Below, piece by piece: positions 37,027 to 44,979 of a DNA stretch of 64,000 nucleotides (position 1 is its first letter; every line of letters starts with the position of its first letter). The DNA lies in contig CALKVA010000008.1 of assembly GCA_937996625.1 (NCBI GenBank), positions 45,721 through 109,720 of the forward strand, written 5' to 3'. The translations under genes were made by a program, and so were the position numbers. The notes below the pieces were generated by a model. It did not search any database. It saw nothing but the letters and a program-made list of their open reading frames with translations, and had not been told where the DNA came from. This DNA comes from UBA5951 sp009936885 (GTDB lineage: Bacteria; Pseudomonadota; Alphaproteobacteria; Puniceispirillales; Puniceispirillaceae).

Positions 37027-37896
37027 TTAAATAACAGGATTTGTAAGTGACCCCAATCCTGTAACGTTGATTGTAACAACATCTCCAGATTTCAAAAACT
37101 TCGGAGGGTTGAAACCTATACCTACACCAACAGGTGTTCCAGTTGCAATTATATCTCCTGCAAGAAGTGTCCCTGTTAAGGTAAGAGTTTCAATTAAAGT
37201 TGGTATGTCAAATATGAGATCGCGAACCTCTGCTTGCTGGCGAACCTCATTATTCACAAGCGTTTGAATTTGCATAGATGGCAAATCACCTATTTCATCC
37301 TTGGTCACAATATAAGGACCCATCGGTCCAAACGTATCCAAGCCTTTTCCAATTGTCCATTGGTTATGCTTTTTCTGCAACTCACGAGAAGTGACATCAT
37401 TGATAATGACATACCCAAATACGTAATCCTGCCAATCAGCTTTGGCAACACGCCGCGCTGTTTTGCTAATTATCACACCAAGCTCACCTTCATAATCAAC
37501 AGATTCTGTTGGATCAATTGAGGCATTAATGGCATCATTTGGCCCAATTAGCGATGTCATTGCTTTGGTGAAAATTATGGGCTCAGATGGAATTGTTTCT
37601 TTCTGAGTTGCATCGAAACCTGAATCAAAAAACTCCTTTGCATGTGCATAGTAATTTTTTCCAACACATACCATATCTCTGATGAGATACGGTATCGGAG
37701 CTAGTATCTGAACATCGGTTAAATCTCTTCTCTCAGCAGTATCGATGATATCGTCCCAAGATGCCATATTACCATTGCGTATAATAGATAGGACAGCCAT
37801 ATCGGCCCCCTCTCCTTCAACACAACAGACAAACTCATCGCCGATAATCATGCCTGCTTTTATGTTACCATTATCCTTTACAGTTGCGAGTTTCAT
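37027..37896 (-). CDS. fumarylacetoacetate hydrolase (FAH) family protein
   Basis: The 289-residue enzyme has the FAH C-terminal domain: CVGKNYYAHAKEF, the metal-binding ESVDYEGELGVII (Glu-x-Glu), GYVIINDVTSRELQ, GLDTFGPMGPYIV and ATGTPVGVGIGF. Members cleave C-C bonds in 2,4-diketo acids (for example 2,4-diketo-3-deoxy sugar acids, acylpyruvates) or hydrate and decarboxylate meta-cleavage products. AGGAAGGAG precedes the ATG. It is divergent from a beta-hydroxyacid dehydrogenase, with the TTATCGATAA palindrome between them. Confidence 0.88.
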   Translation of the reverse strand: MKLATVKDNGNIKAGMIIGDEFVCCVEGEGADMAVLSIIRNGNMASWDDIIDTAERRDLTDVQILAPIPYLIRDMVCVGKNYYAHAKEFFDSGFDATQKETIPSEPIIFTKAMTSLIGPNDAINASIDPTESVDYEGELGVIISKTARRVAKADWQDYVFGYVIINDVTSRELQKKHNQWTIGKGLDTFGPMGPYIVTKDEIGDLPSMQIQTLVNNEVRQQAEVRDLIFDIPTLIETLTLTGTLLAGDIIATGTPVGVGIGFNPPKFLKSGDVVTINVTGLGSLTNPVI

Positions 37897-37939
37897 AACG
37901 CTCCTTCCTTCTGGTTATTTACTAAAAATACTCTAGCCA

Positions 37940-37952
37940 ATTATCGATAAAT
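37940..37952. promoter_or_regulatory. putative operator, TTATCGATAA palindrome (site e)
   Basis: ATTATCGATAAAT, identical to site c, 44 bases before the FAH gene start at 37896 and 77 bases before the dehydrogenase start at 38029, in their shared divergent gap. Confidence 0.55.
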
Positions 37953-38028
37953 GTGAACATAATAATATCAACATTTTAATTAATAAAAAAAACTGCTGGA
38001 TTAACAATAATAACAAAACGGAGTTATC

Positions 38029-38892
38029 ATGGGCGTGGGAATTATCGGACTTGGCGCAATGGGCGGAGCATATGCTCGAAACTTATTGGCAGGGGGCATT
38101 TCGGTATCTGGTTTTGACCCAGATCCAGCTGCACAAGAAATGTTAAGTAAGGCAGGCGGCACGCCTCAGACCAGCTATGGTGACTGGCTTGGTGAGTGTG
38201 AGCTAGTAATCTTATCCCTAGCAAATATAAAAATTCTTGCAGATGCGACTCAAAAACTGAGTGGCATTTTAAAACCAGGACAAGTTGTTTTGGAAACCGG
38301 AACTTTCACTCTCGAAACAAAACAGGCTGCAAAAAAGATGTTAGACAGCTGTGGCGCCATCCTACTGGATTGCCCTGTTAGCGGAACTGGCGCGCAAGCA
38401 GCGGTAGCTGATCTTGTGATGATGGCCAGTGGTTCAGAAGAGGCATTTACCAGAATAAAACCGCTATTAGAGCATTTTACAAAGTCAGTCCTTTATGCCG
38501 GACCTTTCGGAAATGGCTCTAAACTAAAATTTGTGGCAAATCATGCTGTGTACGTTCATAATTGCGCTGCAGCAGAAAGCCTTAATTACGGAATAACTCT
38601 TGGTTTAGACCCCAAAATGATATTTGAATTACTATCTAATGGAGCTGGTCAGTCAAAAATGTCTGATTTGCGTATGCCATTAATGATAGACCATGCCTAT
38701 GAACCAGCTACAGCAAATATGACAATTGCTTATAAAGATATATCGGTCATCAGTGAGGATATTAAAAGCAACAATTGTTCAACTCCACTTTTTGATGTTA
38801 CCCAGAAATTATATGATGTAGCGAAAAAGGGCGTGCCTATTACATATGATACAGGTGCGGTTTATGAAGTTTATAAGCAAAAATTGGTTTAA
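38029..38892 (+). CDS. NAD(P)-dependent beta-hydroxyacid dehydrogenase (HIBADH family)
   Basis: A third family member, 287 residues. GLGAMGGAYARNL is the cofactor loop, DCPVSGTGAQA the substrate motif, and GNGSKLKFVANH places the catalytic lysine. CGGAG precedes the ATG. Its stop TAA shares its last A with the ATG of the TSUP gene, so the two are translationally coupled and may handle the same compound or its leaving group. Confidence 0.88.
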   Translation: MGVGIIGLGAMGGAYARNLLAGGISVSGFDPDPAAQEMLSKAGGTPQTSYGDWLGECELVILSLANIKILADATQKLSGILKPGQVVLETGTFTLETKQAAKKMLDSCGAILLDCPVSGTGAQAAVADLVMMASGSEEAFTRIKPLLEHFTKSVLYAGPFGNGSKLKFVANHAVYVHNCAAAESLNYGITLGLDPKMIFELLSNGAGQSKMSDLRMPLMIDHAYEPATANMTIAYKDISVISEDIKSNNCSTPLFDVTQKLYDVAKKGVPITYDTGAVYEVYKQKLV

Positions 38893-39647
38893 TGACTTTT
38901 GAACCATATAGCTTTCTTACGATAGCTTCAATAATGCTTGCCTTAGTGCTTTCAGGCAGTGTGAAGGGTGTTTTTGGCATTGGGTTTCCTGTCGTTGCCA
39001 TGGCAATCCTTCCACTATTTATTACACCCATTTCGGCTATAACCGTTATTGCACTTCCTATTGTAGTGACAAATATTCAGCAGCTTTTTTCAGAGAAAGA
39101 ATGGAGGTACATAATTATAAAATACAGGTATATGGCGCTATTCATGCTACTTGCAAGTTTTCTATCAAGCCAGATACTTACACAAATATCTGTGGATCTA
39201 ATTACTGCTATAATTGGTTTTGCACTTGCTTTATTTGCTATTTATAGTTTGTTTAATTTTACGCTTCCAATTACATCACACTCGGTCTGGCAAATAATAG
39301 CAGGGGCAAGCTCGGGATTATTAAGCGGAATGACGGGAATTCAGTCCACAGCTATAATTTATTTTGCTTCACTAGACATATCCAGAAATGAATTCGTTGG
39401 TGCCGTAGGATATATATTTTTAGTTGGAGGACTAGGCCTAAGCATCGGATTGATAAACAATAATTTACTTAATTCAAGTTCAGCTATTTTAAGCATAGCA
39501 GCGGTATTATTTAGCACAGTAGGGTTTAAACTAGGCTCCCTACTGCGCCCATATATTCACTCAGAATTATTTAAGAAACTTTTATTTCTGCTCATGCTGA
39601 TAATTGGCATGAAACAAATTTATCAGTTTTTTGCCATTTCTATTTAA
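38892..39647 (+). CDS. TSUP (TauE/SafE) family membrane transporter
   Basis: The 251-residue integral membrane protein has about eight helices and the paired TSUP repeats: SGSVKGVFGIGFPVVAMAIL near the start and GASSGLLSGMTGIQSTAII in the middle. It overlaps the dehydrogenase stop by one base. The family exports sulfite and organic anions, often next to genes that release them. Its stop codon shares TTAA with the convergent Gfo/Idh/MocA gene. Confidence 0.86.
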   Translation: MTFEPYSFLTIASIMLALVLSGSVKGVFGIGFPVVAMAILPLFITPISAITVIALPIVVTNIQQLFSEKEWRYIIIKYRYMALFMLLASFLSSQILTQISVDLITAIIGFALALFAIYSLFNFTLPITSHSVWQIIAGASSGLLSGMTGIQSTAIIYFASLDISRNEFVGAVGYIFLVGGLGLSIGLINNNLLNSSSAILSIAAVLFSTVGFKLGSLLRPYIHSELFKKLLFLLMLIIGMKQIYQFFAISI

Positions 39648-40639
39648 GACAGCTTTACAACTTCTCCATCTTCAGCAGATTTAATAATTGCATTCAAAAC
39701 CTCAATATTATGCATCATCTCGAAATTTTTATTGAGGTATTCTGTGCCATCAACAATAGCCGAACGCCAATTTTCAAGATTTGCAGAGACTGAATCTGCC
39801 CAATCATAGCGTGTTGTTTTCGTATCTTCCAGAGAACGATAAACTTGTAAATCAGCAACACCTGTCGTCTCATCAGGGTGCGTGCTGTTTCGCACCTCCG
39901 CCCACATCTCAGAGCCGAAAATATGCGTGCGAAGGAAATGAGGTGTATGAAGGATAGCTTGAATATTTGCGGTCATACCTGCTTCAAATAACAGCTGAAC
40001 AACGACAACATCACCTGTCTCCCAACCAAGAGAACGGCTCGAAGTATTAGCGTAAACAGACTTAACCTTACCAAAATACCAAATCAGAATATCGGTTAGA
40101 TGGATGCCCATCTGGGTCATGCCTGCCGCTGGTGCAAATGTCTTTGATGTTCTCCAACTTCCAGGCGGAAGGTTAATGAGCTTATCATGACTAAAGGCCA
40201 ATTCAGCATGCATAATGTTACCAAAGGCATTTTCATCTAAAAGACGCTTGATTTCCATTACTGCTGGCTCAAATCTGCGCTCATGGCCTATTCCCAATAC
40301 CAGCCCAGCCTCTTCACAAGCCTTCACACTATTGCTAGCCCCTTCAAAAGTAAGTGACAGCGGTTTTTCACAGAAAACATGTTTTCCCTCAGCAACAGAT
40401 TGGGCAATTTGCTGATCATGCAAATCATTTGGTGATGTTAGAATAAGGGCACGTACATTTTCCATTTTGACAGCTTCGTCAAAATCTAAAATTGGCGTAA
40501 GACCCATCTCAATTATATCGCTATGCGCATCTGCATTTGGTTCAACAACGCAAACCAACTCAAAAAGACTATTTTCTTTTAATCTAGAGGCAATGGTGCG
40601 ACCCCACCAACCAAATCCAACAAGTGCTACTGGTAACAT
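39644..40639 (-). CDS. Gfo/Idh/MocA family oxidoreductase
   Basis: The 331-residue protein has the Rossmann N-terminus LVGFGWWGRTIASRL, EKPLSLTF as the Lys-Pro motif, and the alpha/beta C-domain. AAAGGAAA precedes the ATG at 40639. It lies 13 bases from the end of another oxidoreductase gene (40653), forming a two-gene minus-strand operon. Sugar or polyol substrates are usual for the family. Confidence 0.88.
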   Translation of the reverse strand: MLPVALVGFGWWGRTIASRLKENSLFELVCVVEPNADAHSDIIEMGLTPILDFDEAVKMENVRALILTSPNDLHDQQIAQSVAEGKHVFCEKPLSLTFEGASNSVKACEEAGLVLGIGHERRFEPAVMEIKRLLDENAFGNIMHAELAFSHDKLINLPPGSWRTSKTFAPAAGMTQMGIHLTDILIWYFGKVKSVYANTSSRSLGWETGDVVVVQLLFEAGMTANIQAILHTPHFLRTHIFGSEMWAEVRNSTHPDETTGVADLQVYRSLEDTKTTRYDWADSVSANLENWRSAIVDGTEYLNKNFEMMHNIEVLNAIIKSAEDGEVVKLS

Positions 40640-40652
40640 TTAATTTCCTTTC

Positions 40653-41528
40653 TTACGATTTACTACTGCGCCAGGCAGCTAGTAATGAAGCATCATGTGC
40701 TGCCCAACCATCTTCTGCTGCATCTTCAGCAGTTTTCCGTGCTGCATCAATAATCGGGCTTTCAATTCCCATTGATTGAGCAGTACCAACCATTAGTTTC
40801 ATATCTTTAATGGCATTAAACATTGTAAAATTGGAGGCTGATGAGTGACCCTCCCTCATCATCTCTAATATCGGCTGGCATCTGACTTTTGCTGCCCCAA
40901 TAGCACCAGAGCTATCAACTAAAATACTCATTGCCTGTTCAGCACTAATATCTTTGCTTGTTGCCATTGCAACCGCTTCTCCGAGAGCGCCCCAATAAAC
41001 CATCAAAGGCAAATTTATTGCAAGTTTCATAGCAGCTGCCGCACCGGTCTCGCCTAGATATTCAATTCTTCTCGTCATTTGCTCTAAAATTGGCTTTGCT
41101 CTCTCAAACGCGGCATTATCCCCAGCAACTAGCGCAAGCAAAGTGCCCTCTTTTGCTGGCTTTACGGTTCCTCCAACTGGAGATTCGATAAATTGCCCGC
41201 CCTTATCTAAAACTGCTTTCTCAAGTTCAACCGCACGTTCTGGAGACGAAGTACATATCTCAATAATCAGCTTTCCATTAAGCGAAATGGTTGTTAATCC
41301 GCCATCATCAAAATAAGCAGACTGAGTTGCATTATCATTTGCCAAAACAGAAATTATAATTTCCGCCGAAGATGCGACCTCTGCAGGTGTTGCTGCTATT
41401 GTAACACCTTCTAAATCACCTATTTTTTCAGGGGAACGATTCCACACTACAAGCTCGTTCCCTGTTTCCATTAGACGCTCACAAATTGCGCGTCCCATTT
41501 TACCAACGCCTATTAACCCAAGAATCAT
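40653..41528 (-). CDS. NAD(P)-dependent beta-hydroxyacid dehydrogenase (HIBADH family)
   Basis: Fourth family member, about 291 residues: ILGLIGVGKMGRAI at the N-terminus, ESPVGGTVKPAKEGTLLALV as substrate motif, and GAAAAMKLAINL with the catalytic Lys. I chose ATG 41528, which follows GGGAG by about seven bases and puts the Rossmann fold at the normal place; the open frame extends 21 codons further. It leads the two-gene operon with the Gfo/Idh/MocA gene. Confidence 0.87.
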   Translation of the reverse strand: MILGLIGVGKMGRAICERLMETGNELVVWNRSPEKIGDLEGVTIAATPAEVASSAEIIISVLANDNATQSAYFDDGGLTTISLNGKLIIEICTSSPERAVELEKAVLDKGGQFIESPVGGTVKPAKEGTLLALVAGDNAAFERAKPILEQMTRRIEYLGETGAAAAMKLAINLPLMVYWGALGEAVAMATSKDISAEQAMSILVDSSGAIGAAKVRCQPILEMMREGHSSASNFTMFNAIKDMKLMVGTAQSMGIESPIIDAARKTAEDAAEDGWAAHDASLLAAWRSSKS

Positions 41529-41722
41529 TGTATAACTCCCTGTTGAACAACTGAAAGGATAATACTGATTAGTTACCCAGATTGGAAACATAAAGATAAA
41601 AATAAGCCAATAGTTTCATAGATTGAGAGAAAAATCAGATTAATTAACTCTAATGAATATTACTTTTAGCATGTAACGTGATTGATAAGGCTCTTAAAAA
41701 CGTTTAATACAACTAATATAAA

Positions 41723-41732
41723 TTATTGATAA
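41723..41732. promoter_or_regulatory. possible relaxed operator TTATTGATAA (site f)
   Basis: One base differs from TTATCGATAA and breaks the symmetry. It lies in the divergent gap between the dehydrogenase start at 41528 and the flavin reductase start at 41813. Supported only by similarity to sites a-e. Confidence 0.3.
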
Positions 41733-41812
41733 TTGAAGAATTCACTGTCTTCTGACATATTATTTATATGATGTAATGGCGGTTAAATTAACACTAAGTA
41801 AAAGAGCTCCGA

Positions 41813-42304
41813 ATGACACAATTTGATCCTAAACTATTACGAAATGCCTTTGGTTGTTTTCCCTCAGGTGTAACTATCGTCACACTCAAAGATTCAGATA
41901 ATAAACCGACTGGCATTACTGTTAGCTCGTTCTCCTCGCTTAGTCTTGACCCCCCTTTATGTCTTTTCTCAATTGGAAAAGATCAGGCTAGCAGGCCTTT
42001 ATTTGAGGCTAGTGATCATTTTGTAGTTAATGTGCTTTGCGCAGAGCAAGAAAGCATAGCTTGGCAATTTGCAAAACCAATTGAAGATAAATTTGAAAAT
42101 GTTACTTACACCGAAAACGCAAACGGTATGCCGATAATCAACGGTAATATTGCCCATTTCTGTTGCAAAAAATGGGCGCTTTACGAAGGGGGTGACCATA
42201 TTATTCTTGTAGGGGAGGTGTTGGATTTTAATCAATCTGATTCTGATGCTCTGATATTCTTTAAAGGCAAAATCGATACTATTGCCAATCCTCACGCCAC
42301 TTAA
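41813..42304 (+). CDS. flavin reductase domain protein (FMN-binding split barrel)
   Basis: The 163-residue protein has the HpaC-type fold: FGCFPSGVTIVT at the N-terminus, GITVSSFSSLSLDPPLCLFS for flavin binding, and GGDHIILVGEVLDF, with the conserved Asp-His. Such reductases supply reduced flavin to a two-component monooxygenase, but no monooxygenase gene is seen in the window. The CMD-family gene follows after 17 bases. Confidence 0.86.
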   Translation: MTQFDPKLLRNAFGCFPSGVTIVTLKDSDNKPTGITVSSFSSLSLDPPLCLFSIGKDQASRPLFEASDHFVVNVLCAEQESIAWQFAKPIEDKFENVTYTENANGMPIINGNIAHFCCKKWALYEGGDHIILVGEVLDFNQSDSDALIFFKGKIDTIANPHAT

Positions 42305-42321
42305 AAATAACATTTTCTAAC

Positions 42322-42909
42322 ATGAAACAGCCAAGATTACCTGACCTTGACCCAAATACTTTTACTGAGAAACAGGCAGAAGTTTACAAGGCTATTGAAA
42401 ATGGTCCACGAGGGCGCGTTGCAGGCCCGTTACGGATTTGGATGCGCAATCCAGAACTAGCAGAAAACGCTCAAGCACTTGGTCAATATGCGCGTTTTGA
42501 CAGCAGTCTTCCGCCACATTTATCAGAATTAGCTATTCTGGTTGCAGCTCGTTATTGGTCTGCTCAATTTGAATGGGTGCATCATGTTCCTTCTGCTCGA
42601 AGAGCTGGAATATCAGAGGATATCATCACCTCTATTTCCTATGCAAAAATACCAAAATTCAGTGACCCTTTGATGCAAGCAGTATTCGATTATTGCGCAG
42701 AAATACATAGAGATAAAGAAGTAACTGATAAAACCTATGAGAATGCGATTGCACAAATCAGCAGCACCGGCGTTATTGATTTAACAGCAATATGCGGATA
42801 TTACACATTCATATCAATGACGATAAAAGCCTTTAGGGTTTACGATATATCAGACATTAACCTGCCTGATATATCATTATCCCCTGACCAGTTCTTTTTA
42901 GCAGACTAA
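42322..42909 (+). CDS. carboxymuconolactone decarboxylase family protein
   Basis: The 195-residue, all-helical protein has the CMD core LSELAILVAARYWSAQFEW and HHVPSARRAGI, but lacks the CxxC pair of AhpD-type peroxidase members. Members of this branch act on lactones or have no known role. It is the second gene of a pair with the flavin reductase. Confidence 0.82.
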   Translation: MKQPRLPDLDPNTFTEKQAEVYKAIENGPRGRVAGPLRIWMRNPELAENAQALGQYARFDSSLPPHLSELAILVAARYWSAQFEWVHHVPSARRAGISEDIITSISYAKIPKFSDPLMQAVFDYCAEIHRDKEVTDKTYENAIAQISSTGVIDLTAICGYYTFISMTIKAFRVYDISDINLPDISLSPDQFFLAD

Positions 42910-42977
42910 TTTAGAAGGCTTATTCGTAACTGATTTGTATTTTAGTTAGTCTGATTATCGTAGATAAGAATTTACAT

Positions 42978-43859
42978 TTATGGCTTAAGTTTAGCCATTT
43001 CATTACTATACCAATCACCAATTTCTGAAGCTGTCATAAATACCGCTTCATCATGATCCATTACATAATCCAATAACGCTTCTAAATATTTTATTCTGTG
43101 AGGGACGCCTGTAATATAGGGGTGTACAGAAATAACCATTATCCGGGCATTATCAGCTGCTTCTTCGTATAGCCTGTCAAATTGACCCATGCCTCTATTT
43201 AAAAATTCATCTGATTTATGTTGTTGTAATGCATAGATGGTGATGTCATTTGTCTCAACAGAATAGGGAACAGATGTAATAGTTCCAAATGGGGTTGAAA
43301 TTTCTTGCGGCAAATCATCAATAACCCAATCTGCAACATACTCAATCCCAGCGGCCCGCAAAAAGTCCAGTGTTTCCTCTGTTTCTGTCAAGCCAGGGCT
43401 TTCCCATGAGCGAGGCGGCTCCCCCACAAATTCGGCAATAGAATCTACAGCTCGCTGGATTGTTTCCTTCTGATAGGTAAGTCGGTGTGTTGGGCCTTGC
43501 AAGAAACCATGCCCCATAAATTCCCAGCCCATTTCCTTGGCAAACCCCGCAACACGCGGATAGGAATTGCATACATTTCCGTTTATCGCGACAGTTGCTC
43601 TGATGTTTCGATCTGTCAGCGCTTTAAATTGGCGCCACACACCAGCACGCATTCCATATTCATGCCAAGACCAATTAGGGACATCTGGTAATAATGGCTG
43701 TCCCATCGGCGGTGATAAAACCGTGCGAGGCATTGGTCCTTCTATTCGCCATTCTTCTATATTAACACAAACCCAAACTGCTATTCTTTTGCCGTTTGGC
43801 AATTTTAATTTAGGCCTGTCTATGATGGCTTGGTAGGGAATTCTGTCAGAAAGCGCCAT
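42978..43859 (-). CDS. polysaccharide deacetylase family protein (PuuE/PgdA-like)
   Basis: The 293-residue protein has the NodB-homology fold with an altered first motif: ATVAINGNVCNSYPRVAGF, the second motif area WEFMGHGFLQGPTH with its histidines, and ISVHPYITGVPHRI at the C-terminus. This version is seen in Helicobacter-type PgdA and in allantoinase-like PuuE rather than in secreted chitin deacetylases. No signal peptide is visible, so it acts in the cytoplasm, possibly on a cyclic amide or an N-acyl compound. Confidence 0.83.
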   Translation of the reverse strand: MALSDRIPYQAIIDRPKLKLPNGKRIAVWVCVNIEEWRIEGPMPRTVLSPPMGQPLLPDVPNWSWHEYGMRAGVWRQFKALTDRNIRATVAINGNVCNSYPRVAGFAKEMGWEFMGHGFLQGPTHRLTYQKETIQRAVDSIAEFVGEPPRSWESPGLTETEETLDFLRAAGIEYVADWVIDDLPQEISTPFGTITSVPYSVETNDITIYALQQHKSDEFLNRGMGQFDRLYEEAADNARIMVISVHPYITGVPHRIKYLEALLDYVMDHDEAVFMTASEIGDWYSNEMAKLKP

Positions 43860-43972
43860 AATGTATCCTCACTATTTTATAAATAACAATATTATTAACA
43901 TGTTACGCAATTTTGCAGGCAAATAAATATAATTCTAATGCAATTTCACACAAAATTTTGCTTTTTGTATAG

Positions 43973-43986
43973 CTATCGATTGATAG
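43973..43986. promoter_or_regulatory. possible relaxed operator CTATCGATTGATAG (site g)
   Basis: CTATC and GATAG arms separated by four bases, containing TATCGAT. It is in the gap upstream of the deacetylase start at 43859, 114 bases away. Supported only by likeness to sites a-e. Confidence 0.3.
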
Positions 43987-43997
43987 ACGCCAAAGTT

Positions 43998-44034
43998 AAT
44001 ATTGCCAGGATCAATATTGCCAAAATCAATATTC
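43998..44034. repeat. short tandem repeat, 15-base unit
   Basis: AATATTGCCAGGATC is followed directly by AATATTGCCAAAATC (two base changes) and then by a third partial AATATT. The last part overlaps the stop codon of the convergent-end D-2-hydroxyacid dehydrogenase gene (44026-44028). Confidence 0.7.
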
Positions 44035-44961
44035 ACGGTTGGGATCAACCAGATTTTTCGGAGCAAGACCTGATTTTACAGCGTAAATTGCCCTTGCAAT
44101 CTGCTCGAACGTCGTTGCTGGGTCAGTTTGGGCAGCTATATGAGGCCAGATTGATATTTTTGGCTCATTCCAAAATGGGTGTGATACTGGCAGAGGCTCT
44201 TCACAAAACACATCCAGTGCTGCGCCTGAGAGGTGTCCTGAGCGCACTGCTTGCAAAAGCGCCCTCTCATCTACCTGCTCTCCTCTACCAGCATTTATGA
44301 AATAGGAGCCTTTTGGCATTTGATTAAATACATCTTGAGAAAACAAACCTTTTGTATTTTTGGTTAGCGGTAGCAAGCAAATATGAATAAGATTGCTGTG
44401 AAGCAGGCTCTCAAAACCGTGCTTTCCAATTTTCTGTTTAAAAGGGCGTTCGGTTTTTGGTGTTTGCGCCCAGCCTGACACGTCAAATTGAAGGCTTTGT
44501 AAATTCTGTGCTACTACAGAGCCGATAGCACCAATACCATAAATCGCAACCTTCATAGCGATGGTATTTGTTTGTGGTAATTTATTAAATTCACGCTTTA
44601 GTCTGTTTTCACGGTAGAATGGACCATCTCGAAGAAAATCAAGTAGAACCGCTATTACCCACTGGCTCAAAGCATGTGACATATGCAGGTCTACCAGTCT
44701 AATGATAGGAACGGATTGAGGGCGTTTTTGGTCTTTCCATAAATGGTCTACCCCCTGACCCAAAGAGCAAATTAATTTTAAGTTTTTTAATTCTGCTAAT
44801 CTGCCATCAGGCGGATTCCAAACAAGCGCAATTTCAGCGTCATTTGCTTTACTATCTGACAAGGCAATTACAGAAATTTGAGGGTCAGATTTAGTAAGGT
44901 GATAATGCCATGTATCTAGACTTGCATTCTCTATTCCATCATGAAAAGCAATCAGCGTCAT
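44026..44961 (-). CDS. D-2-hydroxyacid dehydrogenase (glyoxylate/hydroxypyruvate reductase A-like)
   Basis: The 311-residue enzyme has the GhrA pattern. VAIYGIGAIGSVVAQNL gives the cofactor loop and INAGRGEQVDERALLQAV the conserved Arg-Gly-Glu. CEEPLPVSHPFWNEPKISIW has the active-site Glu, and WPHIAA has the catalytic His. It reduces 2-oxoacids such as glyoxylate or hydroxypyruvate, and could connect the hydroxyacid-rich region to central metabolism. It starts 18 bases beyond the hisN-like gene end on the same strand. Confidence 0.88.
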   Translation of the reverse strand: MTLIAFHDGIENASLDTWHYHLTKSDPQISVIALSDSKANDAEIALVWNPPDGRLAELKNLKLICSLGQGVDHLWKDQKRPQSVPIIRLVDLHMSHALSQWVIAVLLDFLRDGPFYRENRLKREFNKLPQTNTIAMKVAIYGIGAIGSVVAQNLQSLQFDVSGWAQTPKTERPFKQKIGKHGFESLLHSNLIHICLLPLTKNTKGLFSQDVFNQMPKGSYFINAGRGEQVDERALLQAVRSGHLSGAALDVFCEEPLPVSHPFWNEPKISIWPHIAAQTDPATTFEQIARAIYAVKSGLAPKNLVDPNREY

Positions 44962-44979
44962 TCAGCTAGCCCCTATGCG

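Noticed and set aside
43938..44300. 120-residue plus-strand frame over the tandem repeat
   Set aside because: Most of it is antisense to the D-2-hydroxyacid dehydrogenase gene, and the N-terminal part is only the translated 15-base repeat.
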